Shown here in pieces: positions 1-5,638 of a DNA stretch of 9,442 nucleotides; the first letter of the stretch is position 1, and every line of letters begins with the position of its first letter. Below the pieces are notes generated by a model, which saw only the letters and a list, made by a program, of their open reading frames with translations, did no database searches and was not told the DNA's origin. Made by a program: the position numbers and the translations under genes. This DNA comes from Pseudomonadota bacterium. Lineage in GTDB: Bacteria; Pseudomonadota; Gammaproteobacteria; Burkholderiales; Burkholderiaceae_C. Location of the stretch: NCBI GenBank assembly GCA_023460715.1, contig JAEWPH010000197.1, positions 1 to 9,442 on the forward strand, given 5' to 3'.

Positions 1-1376
1 GCGCGGGGCAGGGCCGCGGACGCTGGCGTGTCCAGCGCATCCAGGTCCAGCAGGCCGGCCTCCAGGGTGGCGATGGCGTTGCGGTCGACCCCGCGCGCCA
101 GCAGCTTGAGCGCGGCCCGGCTGATGACGTGTTCCAGCTCGCGCACATTGCCGGGCCACGCATAGCGCCGCAGTGCGGCCTGGGCATCCGGCGCCAGGCG
201 CAGGCTGCGCAGGCCCAGGCGGGCGCGGTTGAGCTCCAGGAACCGGCCTGCCAGCAGCAGCACGTCGTCGCCGCGTTCGCGCAGCGGTGGGATGGGCACC
301 GGGTAGACCGACAGGCGGTGGTACAGGTCGGCCCGGAAGGCACCGCTGGCCACCTGTTCGCGCAGCTGGCGGTTGGTGGCGGCCACCACGCGCACATCGA
401 CGCGGCGCGGGCGGTCCGCACCCAGGCGCTGGATCTCGCCGTTCTGCAAGGTGCGCAGCAGCTTGGCCTGCACCGGCAGCGGCAGCTCGCCCACCTCGTC
501 CAGGAACAGGGTTCCACCGTCTGCGGCCTCGACGCGGCCGGCGCGGTCCGCCACGGCGCCGGAGAAGGCGCCTCGCACGTGGCCGAACAGCTCGCTCTCG
601 GCCAGGGACTCCGGCAACGCCGCGCAGTTCACATGCACCAGCGGCCGCGCCCGCCGGCCGGAGCGCTGGTGCAGCAGGTGCGCGAACAGTTCCTTGCCCA
701 CGCCCGTCTCGCCCAGCAGGAGCACCGGCAGCTCCGATGCGGCCACCACGCCCAATTCATGCAGCAGACGGGTGATGGCGTCGCTGCGGCCGACGATCTC
801 GACCTCGCGGGGGGCGGCAGCGTGCGGCCGCGCATCCGTTGCGCCCGGGCCCGCCGGGACATCGGCCGCGGCACGCAGCGCCCGCACTTCCTGTTCCAGC
901 CGCGACATGCGGATGGCCGCCTCCACCAGCGGGGCGCACTCGGCAAGGCGCTCGCGGGCGGCCGCATCGAAGGCGCCCGTCTGCAGCGCGTCGAGGGTCA
1001 GCACACCCCAGACGGCGCCGTCGACCTGCAGGCCCACGCCCATGCAATCGTGCACAGGCAAGGGCTCGCCGATGCGGGTGTCGAGCAGTCCGTCGTAGGG
1101 GTCGGGCAGCGTGCTGTCGTGCTCGAACGAGGTTACCTGGCGCCGCCCCAGGATGGCTGCGAGCCGGGGATGCTGGCCCACGGCGAAGCGCCGGCCCAGC
1201 GCGTCGCCGACCAGCCCGGTCACGGCCAGCGGCCGCAGATGGTCTTCCTCCAGCTTGAGCAGGGCCACCGCCCCGCAGCCGAAGAGATGGCGCAAATGGT
1301 CGACCAGATGCTGCATGCGCTCAGGCAGTGGCATATCGGCATTCAGATCGGCGAGGAGGGGCGCGGCAGACAGCAT
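1..1376 (-). CDS. norR: NorR, NO-responsive sigma54-dependent activator (3' end cut off)
   Basis: This encodes a nitric-oxide sensor that activates sigma54 promoters. I translated 458 residues from ATG 1376. An in-frame TAA only 7 bases upstream fixes this as the first possible ATG. The N-terminal GAF domain (about 20-160) keeps positions that correspond, from my memory of E. coli NorR, to its iron-site residues: R71 (HPRL), D92 and D95 (LPDPYD), C111 (VHDCMG) and D129 (LTLD). The AAA+ domain has Walker A GETGVGKE (222-229), a GAFTGA-type sigma54 loop reading GAFSGA (269-274) and Walker B GGTLFLDE (287-294). It continues to a [12 protein letters not shown] segment. The C-terminal Fis-type helix-turn-helix, about 50 residues, lies beyond the window edge. 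No clear Shine-Dalgarno is visible. It is divergent from a hemerythrin gene, with three NorR boxes between them, which strongly supports the NorR assignment over other sigma54 activators. Confidence 0.93.
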   Translation of the reverse strand, partial: MLSAAPLLADLNADMPLPERMQHLVDHLRHLFGCGAVALLKLEEDHLRPLAVTGLVGDALGRRFAVGQHPRLAAILGRRQVTSFEHDSTLPDPYDGLLDTRIGEPLPVHDCMGVGLQVDGAVWGVLTLDALQTGAFDAAARERLAECAPLVEAAIRMSRLEQEVRALRAAADVPAGPGATDARPHAAAPREVEIVGRSDAITRLLHELGVVAASELPVLLLGETGVGKELFAHLLHQRSGRRARPLVHVNCAALPESLAESELFGHVRGAFSGAVADRAGRVEAADGGTLFLDEVGELPLPVQAKLLRTLQNGEIQRLGADRPRRVDVRVVAATNRQLREQVASGAFRADLYHRLSVYPVPIPPLRERGDDVLLLAGRFLELNRARLGLRSLRLAPDAQAALRRYAWPGNVRELEHVISRAALKLLARGVDRNAIATLEAGLLDLDALDTPASAALPR

Positions 1377-1389
1377 GGTGTTTTAAACC
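1377..1389. promoter_or_regulatory. NorR box 1 (GGT-N7-ACC)
   Basis: This is a perfect GGT-N7-ACC match and starts at the base directly before the norR start codon. NorR of Ralstonia and E. coli binds GT-N7-AC-type sites in sets of three. The position means that bound NorR would also cover the norR translation start, which suggests autoregulation. That last point is inference. Confidence 0.75.
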
Positions 1390-1395
1390 CGTTCA

Positions 1396-1408
1396 GGTCA
1401 TTATTACC
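1396..1408. promoter_or_regulatory. NorR box 2 (GGT-N7-ACC)
   Basis: A second perfect match (GGTCATTATTACC) lies 19 bp downstream of box 1, start to start. It sits about 65-77 bp upstream of the sigma54 promoter, a usual enhancer distance. Confidence 0.85.
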
Positions 1409-1419
1409 CCATTCACAAC

Positions 1420-1432
1420 GGTTGATTTCACC
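1420..1432. promoter_or_regulatory. NorR box 3 (GGT-N7-ACC)
   Basis: A third perfect match (GGTTGATTTCACC) lies 24 bp from box 2. Three sites in 56 bp match the three-enhancer arrangement known for NorR targets. Confidence 0.85.
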
Positions 1433-1443
1433 ATCAGCTCGTG

Positions 1444-1456
1444 CAAGCGCTTGATT
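1444..1456 (-). promoter_or_regulatory. IHF binding site
   Basis: Read on the minus strand this is AATCAAGCGCTTG, an exact match to the IHF consensus WATCAANNNNTTR. It lies between the NorR boxes and the -24 element, where a bend would bring NorR to the sigma54 polymerase. Binding is inferred from the sequence and the position. Confidence 0.65.
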
Positions 1457-1472
1457 CGTAAGGGCGCGGGGT

Positions 1473-1487
1473 TGGCCTGCGGCTTGC
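1473..1487 (+). promoter_or_regulatory. Sigma54 (-24/-12) promoter of the hemerythrin gene
   Basis: TGGC at 1473-1476 and TTGC at 1484-1487 have the GG and GC elements exactly 12 bp apart. This fits TGGCAC-N5-TTGC with CT in place of AC. Transcription should start near 1498-1500, about 40 bp before the GTG start codon. The NorR boxes and the IHF site upstream complete the architecture. Confidence 0.8.
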
Positions 1488-1525
1488 GTTGCATCAAGCA
1501 GCCCCCTCCCAAGGCCCGACACCCC

Positions 1526-1532
1526 GAAAGGA
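1526..1532 (+). promoter_or_regulatory. Ribosome binding site deciding a GTG start
   Basis: GAAAGGA sits 8 bases before GTG 1541. It is the reason for preferring this start over any codon farther upstream, which would also lie within or before the sigma54 promoter. Confidence 0.75.
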
Positions 1533-1540
1533 CGCACACC

Positions 1541-1966
1541 GTGAACCTCGACCGCTTCAAGCACCAGCACGTGGACATCCTGCAGAGCATCGCCACGCTG
1601 CGCCACCTGTCCCATGCGGGCGTGGAAGACCACGCCACCGAGATCGCGCGCCAGATCGTCGCCATGAGCAGCACCATCAAGCTGCATCTCGCCGCCGAAG
1701 ACCGCGCGCTGTACCCCGCGCTGCAGCACGAGGGCGATGCTGCGCTGGCCCGCATGGGCCAGCAGTACCAGCAGGAGATGGCCTCGATCGCGCAGGACTA
1801 CGACGCCTTCGCGCGGCGCTGGAACACGCCCGCGAGCGTGCGGGCCGATGGCACGGGCTTTCGCCGGGACGCCAACATCGTGCTGCGCCGCGTGCACGAG
1901 CGCATGCAGCGCGAGAACCGCGATTTCTATCCGCGCATCGAAGCGTTGGACGCTGTTCCCGCCTGA
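1541..1966 (+). CDS. Hemerythrin-domain di-iron protein, NorR-controlled
   Basis: This encodes a 141-aa, probably cytoplasmic four-helix-bundle protein with a hemerythrin-like set of metal ligands: H8/H10 in the first helix, HLAAED (H49, E53) and H119 with E125 in the last helix (HERMQRENRDFYP). The start is GTG 1541, chosen because GAAAGGA (1526-1532) lies 8 bases upstream; the frame stays open farther upstream but has no comparable site. Hemerythrin-like proteins downstream of NorR (NorA in Ralstonia, YtfE/DnrN elsewhere) bind NO or help repair Fe-S clusters. This protein is much shorter than those (about 220 aa) and has a single domain, so it may buffer NO or oxygen rather than repair clusters. 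Its promoter points to induction by NO. The family call is strong; the exact role is inferred. Confidence 0.85.
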   Translation: MNLDRFKHQHVDILQSIATLRHLSHAGVEDHATEIARQIVAMSSTIKLHLAAEDRALYPALQHEGDAALARMGQQYQQEMASIAQDYDAFARRWNTPASVRADGTGFRRDANIVLRRVHERMQRENRDFYPRIEALDAVPA

Positions 1967-2046
1967 TGGCCGGGCCCTGGCGCCGCATCTTCTTTCGTAT
2001 TCCCTTCTATCAGTCATCCATCGGCGGGCTCCGGCCTCTGCCTTTC

Positions 2047-2073
2047 ACCGGCCCGCTGGGCCGGTTTTTTTTT
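2047..2073 (+). terminator. Rho-independent terminator after the hemerythrin gene
   Basis: An 8-bp perfect stem (ACCGGCCC / GGGCCGGT) with a GCT loop is followed directly by a run of eight further T residues. It lies 80 bp past the hemerythrin stop. It also sits just beyond the end of the convergent cytochrome b561 gene, but there is no T run on that side. Confidence 0.92.
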
Positions 2074-2082
2074 GGCCCTCGC

Positions 2083-2664
2083 TCAGCGCCGGCCCGGCAG
2101 CATGCGCAGCAGCACATCGTCACGCCGCACCCAGTGGTGCGTCAGCGCTGCCGCCACGTGAAGGGCCACGACGACCCAGGCGACATACTTGCCGAGGAAG
2201 TGGTGGACGGCATCGATGGGTGCCTCGAACGCCTCCCAGCCCACGGACCAAGTGCGGCCCATCCAGCCGAAGAGGGCCGTCTCGTTGAAGCCTGTGACGG
2301 TGAACAGCCCGAAGTCCGTCGGCGCGCCGGTGCCGAGGTAGCCCGTGAGCGACATCACCACGAGCAGGCCGTAGAGCGCCCAGTGCGCCGTGTGCGACAG
2401 CGCGTGCTCCAGGGCCGACCCGGGCGGGTCTTGCGGCGGGACGTCCAGCCACCGGCACCACAGCCGCGGCAGCACCAGCGCACCGACCAGCAGGCCCAGC
2501 GCCCAGTGGATGTTGAGCACGGGCAGGGCCTCATCGGACATGTCGTCCATGAACCAGATGACGTAGTACACGACGGCATACGCGCCGATGAAGGCGGCGG
2601 CGCTCGTCCAGTGGAAAAACTGGGCAAGGGCGCCGTAGCGGGTGGCGGTGTTGGTCCATCGCAT
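2083..2664 (-). CDS. Cytochrome b561 (CybB-type, di-heme membrane protein)
   Basis: This encodes a 193-aa inner-membrane b-type cytochrome of the bacterial b561 family (E. coli CybB is 176 aa). Members carry two hemes and move electrons between quinol and partners such as oxygen or superoxide. Four hydrophobic segments are visible at about 21-39, 54-70, 95-112 and 158-175. Candidate axial heme histidines are H18 (FFHW), H53 (NIHWALG), H154/H155 (VHHFLGKY) and H169 (ALHVAAA). The start is ATG 2664, with a TAGGAG ribosome site 8 bases upstream. The gene lies 56 bp after the TetR gene on the same strand with no terminator between them, so it is probably cotranscribed and controlled by that repressor. 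Its electron partner cannot be told from the sequence. Confidence 0.9.
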   Translation of the reverse strand: MRWTNTATRYGALAQFFHWTSAAAFIGAYAVVYYVIWFMDDMSDEALPVLNIHWALGLLVGALVLPRLWCRWLDVPPQDPPGSALEHALSHTAHWALYGLLVVMSLTGYLGTGAPTDFGLFTVTGFNETALFGWMGRTWSVGWEAFEAPIDAVHHFLGKYVAWVVVALHVAAALTHHWVRRDDVLLRMLPGRR

Positions 2665-2720
2665 GGGCCGGACTCCTAGAGGCGAAAACGACAAAAACGG
2701 GGCAATGGAGAGACGAACGG

Positions 2721-3344
2721 TCAGGCCCGTGGCCGCAGACCATCGAGCAGCCGCCCCAGGCCTTGCAGGGCATCGGCCAGCCGCGACTCGGGATCCCCAT
2801 CGGGTTCGGCGATCCAGAACGACGCCTCGGTGACCCCGCCGTACAACATGCGCGCCATGGCGCCGGCATGCAGCGGCGCCATGGAGCCTTCGGCGATCAG
2901 CTGCTGCAGGGCCGCTTCCAGCGCGGCGATGCCCACCGATTGCGCCGGCTGGGGCACGTCCCCGAAGACGGCGCGGGCGTCCTGCAGGATGACGCGGCGG
3001 ATCTCCGGCTCCAGGGCCAGTTCGAGGTAGGTGCGGCAGCGCCGGCAGAAGCCCTCCCACGGGGTGGGCGCCGCCCGGGAGACGGCGTCCAGCCGCGCGC
3101 CCACCTCCGCCTCGATCTGCCCGATGACGGCAGCCAGCAGCCCTGGCTTCCCGCCGAAGTGGTGGTACAGCGCGCCGCGGGTCAGCCCGGCCTCGCGGGT
3201 GAGGTCATCCATCGAGGTCTGGGCATAGCCCTGCGCCGCGAACGCACGCCGCGCCGTGGCGACAAGCAGTGCGCGGGTGGACTCGATCATGGCCGCGCGG
3301 CTGCGGCGCTGGCGTTTGGGCGGAGGGGCTGGGGCCTGGGTCAT
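2721..3344 (-). CDS. TetR/AcrR-family transcriptional repressor
   Basis: This encodes a 207-aa one-component regulator. The N-terminal DNA-binding domain has the TetR helix-turn-helix at about residues 43-62 (TSMDDLTREAGLTRGALYHH), followed by FGGKPGLL. The rest is a ligand-binding domain with little sequence signature, so the inducer is unknown. I chose ATG 3344. The next ATG upstream (3356) lies inside the predicted -10 element and so cannot be transcribed from that promoter. With a predicted transcription start near 3348, the mRNA would be nearly leaderless. ATG 3290 (M19) is an alternative that would shorten a basic N-terminal arm (KRQRRSR). The cytochrome b561 gene follows 56 bp later, probably as its target or partner. 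The gene is divergent from nrdD. Confidence 0.9.
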   Translation of the reverse strand: MTQAPAPPPKRQRRSRAAMIESTRALLVATARRAFAAQGYAQTSMDDLTREAGLTRGALYHHFGGKPGLLAAVIGQIEAEVGARLDAVSRAAPTPWEGFCRRCRTYLELALEPEIRRVILQDARAVFGDVPQPAQSVGIAALEAALQQLIAEGSMAPLHAGAMARMLYGGVTEASFWIAEPDGDPESRLADALQGLGRLLDGLRPRA

Positions 3345-3354
3345 TGCGGGGCGC

Positions 3355-3383
3355 ATGCTATTCACATACATCTCGTATGTCAA
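3355..3383 (-). promoter_or_regulatory. Sigma70-type promoter of the tetR-cytochrome b561 unit
   Basis: Read on the minus strand, a perfect -35 TTGACA (3378-3383) is followed, after an ideal 17-bp spacer, by TAGCAT (3355-3360) as -10. It lies just upstream of the tetR start codon. Confidence 0.75.
3364..3380. promoter_or_regulatory. Probable TetR-family operator (inverted repeat)
   Basis: ACATAC-N5-GTATGT is a perfect 6-bp inverted repeat. It extends to 8-bp arms (3362-3382) with one mismatch. It overlaps the -35 and fills the spacer of the tetR promoter, the classic place for an autorepressor site. ACATAC/GTATGT arms are also seen in AcrR-type operators. Confidence 0.72.
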
Positions 3384-3435
3384 TGAATTACGGGAGTTTA
3401 CGGCGCAGCGTGCGGGTGCACCTCGGTCTCCGCAC

Positions 3436-3449
3436 TTGCGCTTCATCAA
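3436..3449 (+). promoter_or_regulatory. FNR/Anr-type site of the nrdD promoter
   Basis: TTGCG-CTTC-ATCAA matches the FNR consensus TTGAT-N4-ATCAA with a perfect right half and 3 of 5 bases in the left. Its centre (3442.5) is 41.5 bp upstream of the start predicted from the -10 at 3472-3477. This is the exact class II activator position, and it fits an anaerobic gene. Confidence 0.65.
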
Positions 3450-3463
3450 CCTACCTATAGCGT
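3448..3463 (+). promoter_or_regulatory. NrdR box 1 (weaker)
   Basis: The 16-mer matches 11 of 16 positions of the NrdR consensus ACACWATATATWGTGT, including CTA and TATAG of the core. On its own it would be weak. It starts exactly 32 bp before the better box 2, the three-helical-turn spacing typical of paired NrdR boxes. It overlaps the FNR-like site by two bases. Confidence 0.5.
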
Positions 3464-3471
3464 CCGACAGG

Positions 3472-3477
3472 TATGGT
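3472..3477 (+). promoter_or_regulatory. -10 element of the nrdD operon
   Basis: TATGGT matches TATAAT at 4 of 6 positions. No good -35 is present 17 bp upstream (ACCTAC at 3449-3454), which is expected of a promoter that depends on a class II activator. The start is predicted near 3484. Confidence 0.5.
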
Positions 3478-3479
3478 GC

Positions 3480-3495
3480 ACACCATAGGTAGTGT
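3480..3495 (+). promoter_or_regulatory. NrdR box 2
   Basis: ACACCATAGGTAGTGT matches 13 of 16 positions of the NrdR consensus, with both ACAC and GTGT ends intact. It covers the predicted transcription start, so binding of NrdR (the ATP/dATP-sensing repressor of ribonucleotide reductase genes) would block initiation. An overlapping perfect palindrome, TATGGTG-CA-CACCATA (3472-3487), spans the -10. Confidence 0.68.
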
Positions 3496-3525
3496 TTTCA
3501 AGCCATCCGACCGGAGTGTTCCTGC

Positions 3526-5544
3526 ATGCCATCCAGCCTCGTCTCCCTGCCCCGCGACGTCATCAAGCGCAGCGGCCAACGCGCCACTTTCGATGCCGGC
3601 AAGATCCGCTCCGCGCTGCAGCGCGCCGGCGCGGCGACGGGTGAGTTCGACGGCGACGAGGCGCAGCTGCTGACCGCGCAGGCCACCAAGGTGTTGATCC
3701 ACCGCTTCCATGGCGAGGCCCCCACCATCGAGCAAATCCAGGATGTGGTGGAGCAGACACTGATCGCCGCCAACCACCTGGCCACCGCCCGCGCCTACAT
3801 CGCCTACCGCGAGCGCCACGCCACGCTGCGCGCGGACCGGCAAACGCTGGTGAATGTGGAAAGCTCGATCAACGAATACCTCACGCGGGCCGACTGGCGC
3901 GTGAACGCCAACGCCAACCAGGGCTATTCGCTGGGCGGGCTGATCCTCAACGTGGCGGGCAAGGTCACGGCCAACTACTGGCTGTCACACGTCTACACGC
4001 CCGAGATCGGCGAGGCGCACCGCAATGGCGACATCCACATCCACGACCTCGACATGCTCAGCGGCTACTGCGCCGGCTGGTCGCTGCGCACGCTGCTGCA
4101 CGAGGGCCTGAACGGCGTGCCCGGCAAGGTGGAGGCGGGCCCTGCCAGGCACATGTCTTCGGCCGTGGGACAGATCGTGAACTTCCTGGGCACGCTGCAG
4201 AACGAGTGGGCCGGCGCGCAGGCATTCTCTTCGTTCGACACCTACATGGCGCCCTTCGTGCGCGTGGATGCCATGGACTACGCCGCCGTGCGCCAGTGCA
4301 TCCAGGAGCTGGTCTACAACCTGAACGTGCCCTCGCGCTGGGGCACGCAGACACCGTTCACCAACCTCACCTTCGACTGGACCTGCCCCGAGGATCTGCG
4401 CGAGCAGGTGCCGGTGATCGCCGGCCAGGAGATGCCCTTTGCCTACGGCGACCTGCAGGCCGAGATGGACCTCATCAACCGCGCCTACATCGACGTGATG
4501 ACCACGGGCGACGCCAAGGGCCGCGTGTTCACCTTCCCCATCCCCACGTACAACATCACCAAGGACTTCCCGTGGGAGAGCGAGAACGCGCGCCTGCTGT
4601 TCGACATGACGGCCAAGTACGGCCTGCCCTACTTCCAGAACTTCATCAATTCGGAGCTGGAGCCGAACATGGTGCGCTCGATGTGCTGCCGACTGCAGCT
4701 CGATCTGCGCGAGCTGCTCAAGCGCGGCAACGGCCTGTTCGGCAGCGCCGAGCAGACCGGCAGCCTGGGCGTGGTCACCATCAACTGCGCGCGGCTGGGC
4801 CATCTGCATGCGGGCGATGAAGCCGGCCTGTTCAATGCGCTGGACCGCCTCATGGAGCTGGGCAAGCAGAGTCTGGAAACCAAGCGCAAGCTGATCCAGC
4901 GCCTGATGGACCAGGGCCTGTTCCCGTACACCAAGCGCTACCTGGGCACGCTGCGCAACCACTTCAGCACGCTGGGCGTGAACGGCATCAACGAGATGGT
5001 GCGCAACTTCACGCACGACGCGCATGACATCACCAGCGAGTGGGGCCACGCCTTCGCCGTGCGCCTGCTGGACCATGTGCGCGAGCGCATGACGGACTTT
5101 CAGGAAGCAACCGGCCACCTCTACAACCTGGAGGCCACGCCCGCCGAGGGCACGACCTACCGCTTCGCCAAGGAAGACAAGAAGCGCTGGCCCGCCATCC
5201 TGCAGGCCGGCACGGCCGAGCAGCCGTACTACACCAACTCGTCGCAGCTGCCCGTGGGCTACACCAGCGATCCGTTCGAGGCGCTCACGCGCCAGGAGCA
5301 GCTCCAGTCCAAGTACACCGGCGGCACGGTGCTGCACCTGTACATGGGTGAACGCATCTCCAGCGGCGAGGCCTGCGGCCAGCTGGTCAAGCGCGCGCTG
5401 ACGAACTTCCGCCTGCCCTACATCACGGTGACGCCCACGTTCTCGATCTGCCCCACGCACGGCTACCTGGCGGGCGAACACCCGTTCTGCCCGGCTTGCG
5501 ACGAAGAACGCCTGCAGGCCAAGCGCCAACGCCTGGCGGCCTGA
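3526..5544 (+). CDS. nrdD: Anaerobic ribonucleoside-triphosphate reductase NrdD, large part without glycyl-radical domain
   Basis: This encodes the class III ribonucleotide reductase that makes dNTPs without oxygen. The 672 residues contain one ATP cone (about 10-105) for allosteric activity control. The ten-stranded catalytic barrel follows, with RNGDIHIHDLD (166-176) and C182 as the likely thiyl-radical cysteine. A MCC motif (M386, C387, C388, in RSMCCRLQLD) probably forms the reducing side of the active site. The C-terminal zinc site reads C642-x2-H645-x9-C655-x2-C658. The start is ATG 3526, with GGAG 9 bases upstream. The oddity is that the protein stops 14 residues after the last zinc cysteine. 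The glycyl-radical motif that should follow (RVCGYLG in E. coli) is absent here and found on the next ORF. The missing formate-type signature and the Met-Cys-Cys pattern suggest a redoxin-dependent subtype, tentatively. Confidence 0.93.
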   Translation: MPSSLVSLPRDVIKRSGQRATFDAGKIRSALQRAGAATGEFDGDEAQLLTAQATKVLIHRFHGEAPTIEQIQDVVEQTLIAANHLATARAYIAYRERHATLRADRQTLVNVESSINEYLTRADWRVNANANQGYSLGGLILNVAGKVTANYWLSHVYTPEIGEAHRNGDIHIHDLDMLSGYCAGWSLRTLLHEGLNGVPGKVEAGPARHMSSAVGQIVNFLGTLQNEWAGAQAFSSFDTYMAPFVRVDAMDYAAVRQCIQELVYNLNVPSRWGTQTPFTNLTFDWTCPEDLREQVPVIAGQEMPFAYGDLQAEMDLINRAYIDVMTTGDAKGRVFTFPIPTYNITKDFPWESENARLLFDMTAKYGLPYFQNFINSELEPNMVRSMCCRLQLDLRELLKRGNGLFGSAEQTGSLGVVTINCARLGHLHAGDEAGLFNALDRLMELGKQSLETKRKLIQRLMDQGLFPYTKRYLGTLRNHFSTLGVNGINEMVRNFTHDAHDITSEWGHAFAVRLLDHVRERMTDFQEATGHLYNLEATPAEGTTYRFAKEDKKRWPAILQAGTAEQPYYTNSSQLPVGYTSDPFEALTRQEQLQSKYTGGTVLHLYMGERISSGEACGQLVKRALTNFRLPYITVTPTFSICPTHGYLAGEHPFCPACDEERLQAKRQRLAA

Positions 5545-5546
5545 GG

Positions 5547-5612
5547 ACTTCAAGCCAAATTGGCCTCCAGCGCTTGATGGACAAGCGCATCCAGCTATCA
5601 ATATAGAAGCAT
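5547..5612. repeat. Palindromic intergenic repeat, Comamonadaceae-like
   Basis: This fills most of the gap between the two nrdD parts. Its core is a 7-bp perfect stem (GCGCTTG / CAAGCGC, 5570-5588) with an ATGGA loop, flanked by CCAAATTGGCCTCCA on the left and AGCTATCAATATAGAAGCA on the right. From memory, very similar sequences occur many times between genes in Acidovorax and related genomes. Only one copy is visible here, so the repeat call rests on recall. In the mRNA it would form a hairpin between the two ORFs. The T run after it is short (ATTTT), so it is a weak terminator at most. Confidence 0.6.
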
Positions 5613-5625
5613 TTTCTCCACTACC

Positions 5626-5632
5626 GAAAGGA
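5626..5632 (+). promoter_or_regulatory. Ribosome binding site of the separate glycyl-radical ORF
   Basis: GAAAGGA lies 6 bases before ATG 5639 and is the same heptamer used by the hemerythrin gene at 1526. It shows that the small ORF is equipped for independent translation and is not a frameshift remnant. Confidence 0.8.
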
Positions 5633-5638
5633 CCTTCC

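Noticed and set aside
129..1454. A 441-aa plus-strand open frame
   Set aside because: It is antisense to norR, has low-complexity Gln/Ala/His/Arg composition and no recognisable domain; the minus strand gives a clear NorR.
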